From assembly GCA_964019425.1 (NCBI GenBank), contig OZ025803.1, forward strand, positions 1 through 64,000: 64,000 nucleotides of DNA, given 5' to 3'. The notes below the pieces were generated by a model. That model saw nothing but the letters and a program-made list of their open reading frames with translations. It ran no database searches and was not told the origin of the DNA. This document shows, in pieces, positions 1 through 11,699 of the stretch. A program made the translations under genes and the position numbers. This stretch comes from Flectonema sp. DT1601 (taxonomy: Eukaryota; Euglenozoa; Diplonemea; Diplonemida; Diplonemidae). Position 1 is the first letter of the stretch; every line of letters begins with the position of its first letter.

Positions 1-3000
1 GTTTGCGGGTTTGCGGGTTTGCGGGTTTGCGGGTTTGCGGGTTGCGGGTTTGCGGGTTTGCGGGTTTGCGGGTTTGCGGGTTTGCGGGTTTGCGGGTTTG
101 CGGGTTTGCGGGTTTGCGGGTTTGCGGGTTTGCGGGTTTGCGGGTTTGCGGTTTGCGGGTTTGCGGGTTTGCGGGTTTGCGGTGGTTTGCGGGTTTGCGG
201 GTTTGCGGTTTGCGGGTTTGCGGGTTTGCGGGTTTGCGGGTTTGCGGGTTTGCGGGTTTGCGGGTTTGCGGGTTTGCGGGTTTGCGGGTTTGCGGGTTTG
301 CGGGTTTGCGGGTTTGCGGGTTTGCGGGTTTGCGGGTTTGCGGGTTTGCGGGTTTGCGGGTTTGCGGGTTTGCGGGTTTGCGGGTTTGCGGGTTTGCGGG
401 TTTGCGGGTTTGCGGGTTTGCGGGTTTGCGGGTTTGCGGGTTGCGGGTTTGCGGGTTTGCGGGTTTGCGGGTTTGCGGGTTTGCGGGTTTGCGGTTTGCG
501 GGTTTGCGGGTTTGCGGGTTTGCGGGTTTGCGGGTTTGCGGGTTTGCGGGTTTGCGGGTTTGCGGGTTTGCGGGTTTGCGGGTTTGCGGGTTTGCGGGTT
601 TGCGGGTTTGCGGGTTTGCGGGTTTGCGGGTTTGCGGGTTTGCGGGTTTGCGGGTTTGCGGGTTTGCGGGTTTGCGGGTTTGCGGGTTTGCGGGTTTGCG
701 GGTTTGCGGGTTTGCGGGTTTGCGGGTTTGCGGGTTTGCGGGTTTGCGGGTTTGCGGGTTTGCGGGTTTGCGGGTTTGCGGGTTTGCGGGTTTGCGGGTT
801 TGCGGGTTTGCGGGTTTGCGGGTTTGCGGGTTTGCGGGTTTGCGGGTTTGCGGGTTTGCGGGTTTGCGGGTTTGCGGGTTTGCGGGTTTGCGGGTTTGCG
901 GGTTTGCGGGTTTGCGGGTTTGCGGGTTTGCGGGTTTGCGGGTTTGCGGGTTTGCGGGTTTGCGGGTTTGCGGGTTTGCGGGTTTGCGGGTTTGCGGGTT
1001 TGCGGGTTTGCGGGTTTGCGGGTTTGCGGGTTTGCGGGTTTGCGGGTTTGCGGGTTTGCGGGTTTGCGGGTTTGCGGGTTTGCGGGTTTGCGGGTTTGCG
1101 GGTTTGCGGGTTTGCGGGTTTGCGGGTTTGCGGGTTTGCGGGTTTGCGGGTTTGCGGGTTTGCGGGTTTGCGGGTTTGCGGGTTTGCGGGTTTGCGGGTT
1201 TGCGGGTTTGCGGGTTTGCGGGTTTGCGGGTTTGCGGGTTTGCGGGTTTGCGGGTTTGCGGGTTTGCGGGTTTGCGGGTTTGCGGGTTTGCGGGTTTGCG
1301 GGTTTGCGGGTTTGCGGGTTTGCGGGTTTGCGGGTTTGCGGGTTTGCGGGTTTGCGGGTTTGCGGGTTTGCGGGTTTGCGGGTTTGCGGGTTTGCGGGTT
1401 TGCGGGTTTGCGGGTTTGCGGGTTTGCGGGTTTGCGGGTTTGCGGGTTTGCGGGTTTGCGGGTTTGCGGGTTTGCGGGTTTGCGGGTTTGCGGGTTTGCG
1501 GGTTTGCGGGTTTGCGGGTTTGCGGGTTTGCGGGTTTGCGGGTTTGCGGGTTTGCGGGTTTGCGGGTTTGCGGGTTTGCGGGTTTGCGGGTTTGCGGGTT
1601 TGCGGGTTTGCGGGTTTGCGGGTTTGCGGGTTTGCGGGTTTGCGGGTTTGCGGGTTTGCGGGTTTGCGGGTTTGCGGGTTTGCGGGTTTGCGGGTTTGCG
1701 GGTTTGCGGGTTTGCGGGTTTGCGGGTTTGCGGGTTTGCGGGTTTGCGGGTTTGCGGGTTTGCGGGTTTGCGGGTTTGCGGGTTTGCGGGTTTGCGGGTT
1801 TGCGGGTTTGCGGGTTTGCGGGTTTGCGGGTTTGCGGGTTTGCGGGTTTGCGGGTTTGCGGGTTTGCGGGTTTGCGGGTTTGCGGGTTTGCGGGTTTGCG
1901 GGTTTGCGGGTTTGCGGGTTTGCGGGTTTGCGGGTTTGCGGGTTTGCGGGTTTGCGGGTTTGCGGGTTTGCGGGTTTGCGGGTTTGCGGGTTTGCGGGTT
2001 TGCGGGTTTGCGGGTTTGCGGGTTTGCGGGTTTGCGGGTTTGCGGGTTTGCGGGTTTGCGGGTTTGCGGGTTTGCGGGTTTGCGGGTTTGCGGGTTTGCG
2101 GGTTTGCGGGTTTGCGGGTTTGCGGGTTTGCGGGTTTGCGGGTTTGCGGGTTTGCGGGTTTGCGGGTTTGCGGGTTTGCGGGTTTGCGGGTTTGCGGGTT
2201 TGCGGGTTTGCGGGTTTGCGGGTTTGCGGGTTTGCGGGTTTGCGGGTTTGCGGGTTTGCGGGTTTGCGGTTTGCGGGTTTGCGGGTTTGCGGGTTTGCGG
2301 GTTTGCGGGTTTGCGGGTTTGCGGGTTTGCGGGTTTGCGGGTTTGCGGGTTTGCGGGTTTGCGGGTTTGCGGGTTTGCGGGTTTGCGGGTTTGCGGGTTT
2401 GCGGGTTTGCGGGTTTGCGGGTTTGCGGGTTTGCGGGTTTGCGGGTTTGCGGGTTTGCGGGTTTGCGGGTTTGCGGGTTTGCGGGTTTGCGGGTTTGCGG
2501 GTTTGCGGGTTTGCGGGTTTGCGGGTTTGCGGGTTTGCGGGTTTGCGGGTTTGCGGGTTTGCGGGTTTGCGGGTTTGCGGGTTTGCGGGTTTGCGGGTTT
2601 GCGGGTTTGCGGGTTTGCGGGTTTGCGGGTTTGCGGGTTTGCGGGTTTGCGGGTTTGCGGGTTTGCGGGTTTGCGGGTTTGCGGGTTTGCGGGTTTGCGG
2701 GTTTGCGGGTTTGCGGGTTTGCGGGTTTGCGGGTTTGCGGGTTTGCGGGTTTGCGGGTTTGCGGGTTTGCGGGTTTGCGGGTTTGCGGGTTTGCGGGTTT
2801 GCGGGTTTGCGGGTTTGCGGGTTTGCGGGTTTGCGGGTTTGCGGGTTTGCGGGTTTGCGGGTTTGCGGGTTTGCGGGTTTGCGGGTTTGCGGGTTTGCGG
2901 GTTTGCGGGTTTGCGGGTTTGCGGGTTTGCGGGTTTGCGGGTTTGCGGGTTTGCGGGTTTGCGGGTTTGCGGGTTTGCGGGTTTGCGGGTTTGCGGGTTT

Positions 3001-6000
3001 GCGGGTTTGCGGGTTTGCGGGTTTGCGGGTTTGCGGGTTTGCGGGTTTGCGGGTTTGCGGGTTTGCGGGTTTGCGGGTTTGCGGGTTTGCGGGTTTGCGG
3101 GTTTGCGGGTTTGCGGGTTTGCGGGTTTGCGGGTTTGCGGGTTTGCGGGTTTGCGGGTTTGCGGGTTTGCGGGTTTGCGGGTTTGCGGGTTTGCGGGTTT
3201 GCGGGTTTGCGGGTTTGCGGGTTTGCGGGTTTGCGGGTTTGCGGGTTTGCGGGTTTGCGGGTTTGCGGGTTTGCGGGTTTGCGGGTTTGCGGGTTTGCGG
3301 GTTTGCGGGTTTGCGGGTTTGCGGGTTTGCGGGTTTGCGGGTTTGCGGGTTTGCGGGTTTGCGGGTTTGCGGGTTTGCGGGTTTGCGGGTTTGCGGGTTT
3401 GCGGGTTTGCGGGTTTGCGGGTTTGCGGGTTTGCGGGTTTGCGGGTTTGCGGGTTTGCGGGTTTGCGGGTTTGCGGGTTTGCGGGTTTGCGGGTTTGCGG
3501 GTTTGCGGGTTTGCGGGTTTGCGGGTTTGCGGGTTTGCGGGTTTGCGGGTTTGCGGGTTTGCGGGTTTGCGGGTTTGCGGGTTTGCGGGTTTGCGGGTTT
3601 GCGGGTTTGCGGGTTTGCGGGTTTGCGGGTTTGCGGGTTTGCGGGTTTGCGGGTTTGCGGGTTTGCGGGTTTGCGGGTTTGCGGGTTTGCGGGTTTGCGG
3701 GTTTGCGGGTTTGCGGGTTTGCGGGTTTGCGGGTTTGCGGGTTTGCGGGTTTGCGGGTTTGCGGGTTTGCGGGTTTGCGGGTTTGCGGGTTTGCGGGTTT
3801 GCGGGTTTGCGGGTTTGCGGGTTTGCGGGTTTGCGGGTTTGCGGGTTTGCGGGTTTGCGGGTTTGCGGGTTTGCGGGTTTGCGGGTTTGCGGGTTTGCGG
3901 GTTTGCGGGTTTGCGGGTTTGCGGGTTTGCGGGTTTGCGGGTTTGCGGGTTTGCGGGTTTGCGGGTTTGCGGGTTTGCGGGTTTGCGGGTTTGCGGGTTT
4001 GCGGGTTTGCGGGTTTGCGGGTTTGCGGGTTTGCGGGTTTGCGGGTTTGCGGGTTTGCGGGTTTGCGGGTTTGCGGGTTTGCGGGTTTGCGGGTTTGCGG
4101 GTTTGCGGGTTTGCGGGTTTGCGGGTTTGCGGGTTTGCGGGTTTGCGGGTTTGCGGGTTTGCGGGTTTGCGGGTTTGCGGGTTTGCGGGTTTGCGGGTTT
4201 GCGGGTTTGCGGGTTTGCGGGTTTGCGGGTTTGCGGGTTTGCGGGTTTGCGGGTTTGCGGGTTTGCGGGTTTGCGGGTTTGCGGGTTTGCGGGTTTGCGG
4301 GTTTGCGGGTTTGCGGGTTTGCGGGTTTGCGGGTTTGCGGGTTTGCGGGTTTGCGGGTTTGCGGGTTTGCGGGTTTGCGGGTTTGCGGGTTTGCGGGTTT
4401 GCGGGTTTGCGGGTTTGCGGGTTTGCGGGTTTGCGGGTTTGCGGGTTTGCGGGTTTGCGGGTTTGCGGGTTTGCGGGTTTGCGGGTTTGCGGGTTTGCGG
4501 GTTTGCGGGTTTGCGGGTTTGCGGGTTTGCGGGTTTGCGGGTTTGCGGGTTTGCGGGTTTGCGGGTTTGCGGGTTTGCGGGTTTGCGGGTTTGCGGGTTT
4601 GCGGGTTTGCGGGTTTGCGGGTTTGCGGGTTTGCGGGTTTGCGGGTTTGCGGGTTTGCGGGTTTGCGGGTTTGCGGGTTTGCGGGTTTGCGGGTTTGCGG
4701 GTTTGCGGGTTTGCGGGTTTGCGGGTTTGCGGGTTTGCGGGTTTGCGGGTTTGCGGGTTTGCGGGTTTGCGGGTTTGCGGGTTTGCGGGTTTGCGGGTTT
4801 GCGGGTTTGCGGGTTTGCGGGTTTGCGGGTTTGCGGGTTTGCGGGTTTGCGGGTTTGCGGGTTTGCGGGTTTGCGGGTTTGCGGGTTTGCGGGTTTGCGG
4901 GTTTGCGGGTTTGCGGGTTTGCGGGTTTGCGGGTTTGCGGGTTTGCGGGTTTGCGGGTTTGCGGGTTTGCGGGTTTGCGGGTTTGCGGGTTTGCGGGTTT
5001 GCGGGTTTGCGGGTTTGCGGGTTTGCGGGTTTGCGGGTTTGCGGGTTTGCGGGTTTGCGGGTTTGCGGGTTTGCGGGTTTGCGGGTTTGCGGGTTTGCGG
5101 GTTTGCGGGTTTGCGGGTTTGCGGGTTTGCGGGTTTGCGGGTTTGCGGGTTTGCGGGTTTGCGGGTTTGCGGGTTTGCGGGTTTGCGGGTTTGCGGGTTT
5201 GCGGGTTTGCGGGTTTGCGGGTTTGCGGGTTTGCGGGTTTGCGGGTTTGCGGGTTTGCGGGTTTGCGGGTTTGCGGGTTTGCGGGTTTGCGGGTTTGCGG
5301 GTTTGCGGGTTTGCGGGTTTGCGGGTTTGCGGGTTTGCGGGTTTGCGGGTTTGCGGGTTTGCGGGTTTGCGGGTTTGCGGGTTTGCGGGTTTGCGGGTTT
5401 GCGGGTTTGCGGGTTTGCGGGTTTGCGGGTTTGCGGGTTTGCGGGTTTGCGGGTTTGCGGGTTTGCGGGTTTGCGGGTTTGCGGGTTTGCGGGTTTGCGG
5501 GTTTGCGGGTTTGCGGGTTTGCGGGTTTGCGGGTTTGCGGGTTTGCGGGTTTGCGGGTTTGCGGGTTTGCGGGTTTGCGGGTTTGCGGGTTTGCGGGTTT
5601 GCGGGTTTGCGGGTTTGCGGGTTTGCGGGTTTGCGGGTTTGCGGGTTTGCGGGTTTGCGGGTTTGCGGGTTTGCGGGTTTGCGGGTTTGCGGGTTTGCGG
5701 GTTTGCGGGTTTGCGGGTTTGCGGGTTTGCGGGTTTGCGGGTTTGCGGGTTTGCGGGTTTGCGGGTTTGCGGGTTTGCGGGTTTGCGGGTTTGCGGGTTT
5801 GCGGGTTTGCGGGTTTGCGGGTTTGCGGGTTTGCGGGTTTGCGGGTTTGCGGGTTTGCGGGTTTGCGGGTTTGCGGGTTTGCGGGTTTGCGGGTTTGCGG
5901 GTTTGCGGGTTTGCGGGTTTGCGGGTTTGCGGGTTTGCGGGTTTGCGGGTTTGCGGGTTTGCGGGTTTGCGGGTTTGCGGGTTTGCGGGTTTGCGGGTTT

Positions 6001-9000
6001 GCGGGTTTGCGGGTTTGCGGGTTTGCGGGTTTGCGGGTTTGCGGGTTTGCGGGTTTGCGGGTTTGCGGGTTTGCGGGTTTGCGGGTTTGCGGGTTTGCGG
6101 GTTTGCGGGTTTGCGGGTTTGCGGGTTTGCGGGTTTGCGGGTTTGCGGGTTTGCGGGTTTGCGGGTTTGCGGGTTTGCGGGTTTGCGGGTTTGCGGGTTT
6201 GCGGGTTTGCGGGTTTGCGGGTTTGCGGGTTTGCGGGTTTGCGGGTTTGCGGGTTTGCGGGTTTGCGGGTTTGCGGGTTTGCGGGTTTGCGGGTTTGCGG
6301 GTTTGCGGGTTTGCGGGTTTGCGGGTTTGCGGGTTTGCGGGTTTGCGGGTTTGCGGGTTTGCGGGTTTGCGGGTTTGCGGGTTTGCGGGTTTGCGGGTTT
6401 GCGGGTTTGCGGGTTTGCGGGTTTGCGGGTTTGCGGGTTTGCGGGTTTGCGGGTTTGCGGGTTTGCGGGTTTGCGGGTTTGCGGGTTTGCGGGTTTGCGG
6501 GTTTGCGGGTTTGCGGGTTTGCGGGTTTGCGGGTTTGCGGGTTTGCGGGTTTGCGGGTTTGCGGGTTTGCGGGTTTGCGGGTTTGCGGGTTTGCGGGTTT
6601 GCGGGTTTGCGGGTTTGCGGGTTTGCGGGTTTGCGGGTTTGCGGGTTTGCGGGTTTGCGGGTTTGCGGGTTTGCGGGTTTGCGGGTTTGCGGGTTTGCGG
6701 GTTTGCGGGTTTGCGGGTTTGCGGGTTTGCGGGTTTGCGGGTTTGCGGGTTTGCGGGTTTGCGGGTTTGCGGGTTTGCGGGTTTGCGGGTTTGCGGGTTT
6801 GCGGGTTTGCGGGTTTGCGGGTTTGCGGGTTTGCGGGTTTGCGGGTTTGCGGGTTTGCGGGTTTGCGGGTTTGCGGGTTTGCGGGTTTGCGGGTTTGCGG
6901 GTTTGCGGGTTTGCGGGTTTGCGGGTTTGCGGGTTTGCGGGTTTGCGGGTTTGCGGGTTTGCGGGTTTGCGGGTTTGCGGGTTTGCGGGTTTGCGGGTTT
7001 GCGGGTTTGCGGGTTTGCGGGTTTGCGGGTTTGCGGGTTTGCGGGTTTGCGGGTTTGCGGGTTTGCGGGTTTGCGGGTTTGCGGGTTTGCGGGTTTGCGG
7101 GTTTGCGGGTTTGCGGGTTTGCGGGTTTGCGGGTTTGCGGGTTTGCGGGTTTGCGGGTTTGCGGGTTTGCGGGTTTGCGGGTTTGCGGGTTTGCGGGTTT
7201 GCGGGTTTGCGGGTTTGCGGGTTTGCGGGTTTGCGGGTTTGCGGGTTTGCGGGTTTGCGGGTTTGCGGGTTTGCGGGTTTGCGGGTTTGCGGGTTTGCGG
7301 GTTTGCGGGTTTGCGGGTTTGCGGGTTTGCGGGTTTGCGGGTTTGCGGGTTTGCGGGTTTGCGGGTTTGCGGGTTTGCGGGTTTGCGGGTTTGCGGGTTT
7401 GCGGGTTTGCGGGTTTGCGGGTTTGCGGGTTTGCGGGTTTGCGGGTTTGCGGGTTTGCGGGTTTGCGGGTTTGCGGGTTTGCGGGTTTGCGGGTTTGCGG
7501 GTTTGCGGGTTTGCGGGTTTGCGGGTTTGCGGGTTTGCGGGTTTGCGGGTTTGCGGGTTTGCGGGTTTGCGGGTTTGCGGGTTTGCGGGTTTGCGGGTTT
7601 GCGGGTTTGCGGGTTTGCGGGTTTGCGGGTTTGCGGGTTTGCGGGTTTGCGGGTTTGCGGGTTTGCGGGTTTGCGGGTTTGCGGGTTTGCGGGTTTGCGG
7701 GTTTGCGGGTTTGCGGGTTTGCGGGTTTGCGGGTTTGCGGGTTTGCGGGTTTGCGGGTTTGCGGGTTTGCGGGTTTGCGGGTTTGCGGGTTTGCGGGTTT
7801 GCGGGTTTGCGGGTTTGCGGGTTTGCGGGTTTGCGGGTTTGCGGGTTTGCGGGTTTGCGGGTTTGCGGGTTTGCGGGTTTGCGGGTTTGCGGGTTTGCGG
7901 GTTTGCGGGTTTGCGGGTTTGCGGGTTTGCGGGTTTGCGGGTTTGCGGGTTTGCGGGTTTGCGGGTTTGCGGGTTTGCGGGTTTGCGGGTTTGCGGGTTT
8001 GCGGGTTTGCGGGTTTGCGGGTTTGCGGGTTTGCGGGTTTGCGGGTTTGCGGGTTTGCGGGTTTGCGGGTTTGCGGGTTTGCGGGTTTGCGGGTTTGCGG
8101 GTTTGCGGGTTTGCGGGTTTGCGGGTTTGCGGGTTTGCGGGTTTGCGGGTTTGCGGGTTTGCGGGTTTGCGGGTTTGCGGGTTTGCGGGTTTGCGGGTTT
8201 GCGGGTTTGCGGGTTTGCGGGTTTGCGGGTTTGCGGGTTTGCGGGTTTGCGGGTTTGCGGGTTTGCGGGTTTGCGGGTTTGCGGGTTTGCGGGTTTGCGG
8301 GTTTGCGGGTTTGCGGGTTTGCGGGTTTGCGGGTTTGCGGGTTTGCGGGTTTGCGGGTTTGCGGGTTTGCGGGTTTGCGGGTTTGCGGGTTTGCGGGTTT
8401 GCGGGTTTGCGGGTTTGCGGGTTTGCGGGTTTGCGGGTTTGCGGGTTTGCGGGTTTGCGGGTTTGCGGGTTTGCGGGTTTGCGGGTTTGCGGGTTTGCGG
8501 GTTTGCGGGTTTGCGGGTTTGCGGGTTTGCGGGTTTGCGGGTTTGCGGGTTTGCGGGTTTGCGGGTTTGCGGGTTTGCGGGTTTGCGGGTTTGCGGGTTT
8601 GCGGGTTTGCGGGTTTGCGGGTTTGCGGGTTTGCGGGTTTGCGGGTTTGCGGGTTTGCGGGTTTGCGGGTTTGCGGGTTTGCGGGTTTGCGGGTTTGCGG
8701 GTTTGCGGGTTTGCGGGTTTGCGGGTTTGCGGGTTTGCGGGTTTGCGGGTTTGCGGGTTTGCGGGTTTGCGGGTTTGCGGGTTTGCGGGTTTGCGGGTTT
8801 GCGGGTTTGCGGGTTTGCGGGTTTGCGGGTTTGCGGGTTTGCGGGTTTGCGGGTTTGCGGGTTTGCGGGTTTGCGGGTTTGCGGGTTTGCGGGTTTGCGG
8901 GTTTGCGGGTTTGCGGGTTTGCGGGTTTGCGGGTTTGCGGGTTTGCGGGTTTGCGGGTTTGCGGGTTTGCGGGTTTGCGGGTTTGCGGGTTTGCGGGTTT

Positions 9001-11130
9001 GCGGGTTTGCGGGTTTGCGGGTTTGCGGGTTTGCGGGTTTGCGGGTTTGCGGGTTTGCGGGTTTGCGGGTTTGCGGGTTTGCGGGTTTGCGGGTTTGCGG
9101 GTTTGCGGGTTTGCGGGTTTGCGGGTTTGCGGGTTTGCGGGTTTGCGGGTTTGCGGGTTTGCGGGTTTGCGGGTTTGCGGGTTTGCGGGTTTGCGGGTTT
9201 GCGGGTTTGCGGGTTTGCGGGTTTGCGGGTTTGCGGGTTTGCGGGTTTGCGGGTTTGCGGGTTTGCGGGTTTGCGGGTTTGCGGGTTTGCGGGTTTGCGG
9301 GTTTGCGGGTTTGCGGGTTTGCGGGTTTGCGGGTTTGCGGGTTTGCGGGTTTGCGGGTTTGCGGGTTTGCGGGTTTGCGGGTTTGCGGGTTTGCGGGTTT
9401 GCGGGTTTGCGGGTTTGCGGGTTTGCGGGTTTGCGGGTTTGCGGGTTTGCGGGTTTGCGGGTTTGCGGGTTTGCGGGTTTGCGGGTTTGCGGGTTTGCGG
9501 GTTTGCGGGTTTGCGGGTTTGCGGGTTTGCGGGTTTGCGGGTTTGCGGGTTTGCGGGTTTGCGGGTTTGCGGGTTTGCGGGTTTGCGGGTTTGCGGGTTT
9601 GCGGGTTTGCGGGTTTGCGGGTTTGCGGGTTTGCGGGTTTGCGGGTTTGCGGGTTTGCGGGTTTGCGGGTTTGCGGGTTTGCGGGTTTGCGGGTTTGCGG
9701 GTTTGCGGGTTTGCGGGTTTGCGGGTTTGCGGGTTTGCGGGTTTGCGGGTTTGCGGGTTTGCGGGTTTGCGGGTTTGCGGGTTTGCGGGTTTGCGGGTTT
9801 GCGGGTTTGCGGGTTTGCGGGTTTGCGGGTTTGCGGGTTTGCGGGTTTGCGGGTTTGCGGGTTTGCGGGTTTGCGGGTTTGCGGGTTTGCGGGTTTGCGG
9901 GTTTGCGGGTTTGCGGGTTTGCGGGTTTGCGGGTTTGCGGGTTTGCGGGTTTGCGGGTTTGCGGGTTTGCGGGTTTGCGGGTTTGCGGGTTTGCGGGTTT
10001 GCGGGTTTGCGGGTTTGCGGGTTTGCGGGTTTGCGGGTTTGCGGGTTTGCGGGTTTGCGGGTTTGCGGGTTTGCGGGTTTGCGGGTTTGCGGGTTTGCGG
10101 GTTTGCGGGTTTGCGGGTTTGCGGGTTTGCGGGTTTGCGGGTTTGCGGGTTTGCGGGTTTGCGGGTTTGCGGGTTTGCGGGTTTGCGGGTTTGCGGGTTT
10201 GCGGGTTTGCGGGTTTGCGGGTTTGCGGGTTTGCGGGTTTGCGGGTTTGCGGGTTTGCGGGTTTGCGGGTTTGCGGGTTTGCGGGTTTGCGGGTTTGCGG
10301 GTTTGCGGGTTTGCGGGTTTGCGGGTTTGCGGGTTTGCGGGTTTGCGGGTTTGCGGGTTTGCGGGTTTGCGGGTTTGCGGGTTTGCGGGTTTGCGGGTTT
10401 GCGGGTTTGCGGGTTTGCGGGTTTGCGGGTTTGCGGGTTTGCGGGTTTGCGGGTTTGCGGGTTTGCGGGTTTGCGGGTTTGCGGGTTTGCGGGTTTGCGG
10501 GTTTGCGGGTTTGCGGGTTTGCGGGTTTGCGGGTTTGCGGGTTTGCGGGTTTGCGGGTTTGCGGGTTTGCGGGTTTGCGGGTTTGCGGGTTTGCGGGTTT
10601 GCGGGTTTGCGGGTTTGCGGGTTTGCGGGTTTGCGGGTTTGCGGGTTTGCGGGTTTGCGGGTTTGCGGGTTTGCGGGTTTGCGGGTTTGCGGGTTTGCGG
10701 GTTTGCGGGTTTGCGGGTTTGCGGGTTTGCGGGTTTGCGGGTTTGCGGGTTTGCGGGTTTGCGGGTTTGCGGGTTTGCGGGTTTGCGGGTTTGCGGGTTT
10801 GCGGGTTTGCGGGTTTGCGGGTTTGCGGGTTTGCGGGTTTGCGGGTTTGCGGGTTTGCGGGTTTGCGGGTTTGCGGGTTTGCGGGTTTGCGGGTTTGCGG
10901 GTTTGCGGGTTTGCGGGTTTGCGGGTTTGCGGGTTTGCGGGTTTGCGGGTTTGCGGGTTTGCGGGTTTGCGGGTTTGCGGGTTTGCGGGTTTGCGGGTTT
11001 GCGGGTTTGCGGGTTTGCGGGTTTGCGGGTTTGCGGGTTTGTGGGTTTGCGGGTTTGCGGGTTTGCGGGTTTGCGGGTTTGCGGGTTTGCGGGTTTGCGG
11101 GTTTGCGGGTTTGCGGGTTTGCGGGTTTGC
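1..11130. repeat. Octamer satellite (GGGTTTGC)n
   Basis: About 1,390 head-to-tail copies of the 8-bp unit GGGTTTGC, continuing beyond the left edge. Nearly all irregular units lie in the first 500 bases (missing G or T near 41, 148, 206, 440 and 490, an extra GGT near 180). After one short unit near 2267 the array is perfect until a single C-to-T change at 11042. Because 8 and 3 share no factor, every frame reads the same eight-residue cycle and no frame on either strand has a stop. The long open frames here are therefore not genes. GGG runs separated by 5 bases could form G-quadruplexes. The G-rich strand points into the window, which is wrong for a telomere at a left chromosome end. Confidence 0.97.
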
Positions 11131-11404
11131 CAAACATTGCCTGGTATGGGTTGATTCCATAGCTTTTTTTTGCTGGTAAGACAGTCAGTTTAAGGTCATA
11201 ACTGTGCCGGACCAAAAAAGTTAGAGTATAATAAGAATTAGGGATAAGTAAAAGAAAGGTATTCATTTCTGCAGTTTCCGCAAAAAGAAACACTAAGACG
11301 TATCAACCCATTGTTCGTTTTTGTAGTTTTCTGTATGAAAAATTAGTTACTAATTGGTTATCAGTTCAATCAAAAAAACTAAATTAGTATTCATCAGTAA
11401 ACTA

Positions 11405-11525
11405 AAAAAAAAAAAAAGGGAAAAACTATAATTCCATAAAAAAGTTTCCGAAATGTCTGATCTCAACATGAAAGTCTCCAAAACGGACAGCTCCACACAA
11501 AAGTTTCCGAAATGGAAGGCTGTTT
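11405..11525 (+). repeat. Inverted dispersed repeat, left arm
   Basis: This segment begins with an A run and contains two copies of the phrase AGTTTCCGAAATG plus GACAGCTCCACACA. Its reverse complement recurs at about 13795-13935, on the other side of the TIR transposon, with moderate divergence. A shorter relative lies at 15027-15055. It may be an older insertion or an outer layer of the same element. Confidence 0.7.
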
Positions 11526-11699
11526 TTTTTTTTTTCTGTGGAGTGGCGAAACCATTTAATGTTCTCAAGTCTGAGATCATCTCACAGTACTGTCCCTTCG
11601 GAGTTTCTGTGAAAGTAGTAGCCCACGGAACACTTTTCTAAAGATTCAATCAGCCGAACTACTCCGCTACTGACTTTCACTTGATTAGCGAGCTACTAG

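Noticed and set aside
1-11130. A telomere at the window start
   Set aside because: The G-rich strand runs inward, and the array is most regular beside unique DNA. Kept as an open question, not as a call.
3-11179. Three overlapping frames of more than 3,700 codons in the satellite
   Set aside because: They are the same eight-residue cycle in all three frames, produced by the octamer, with no domain and no real start.
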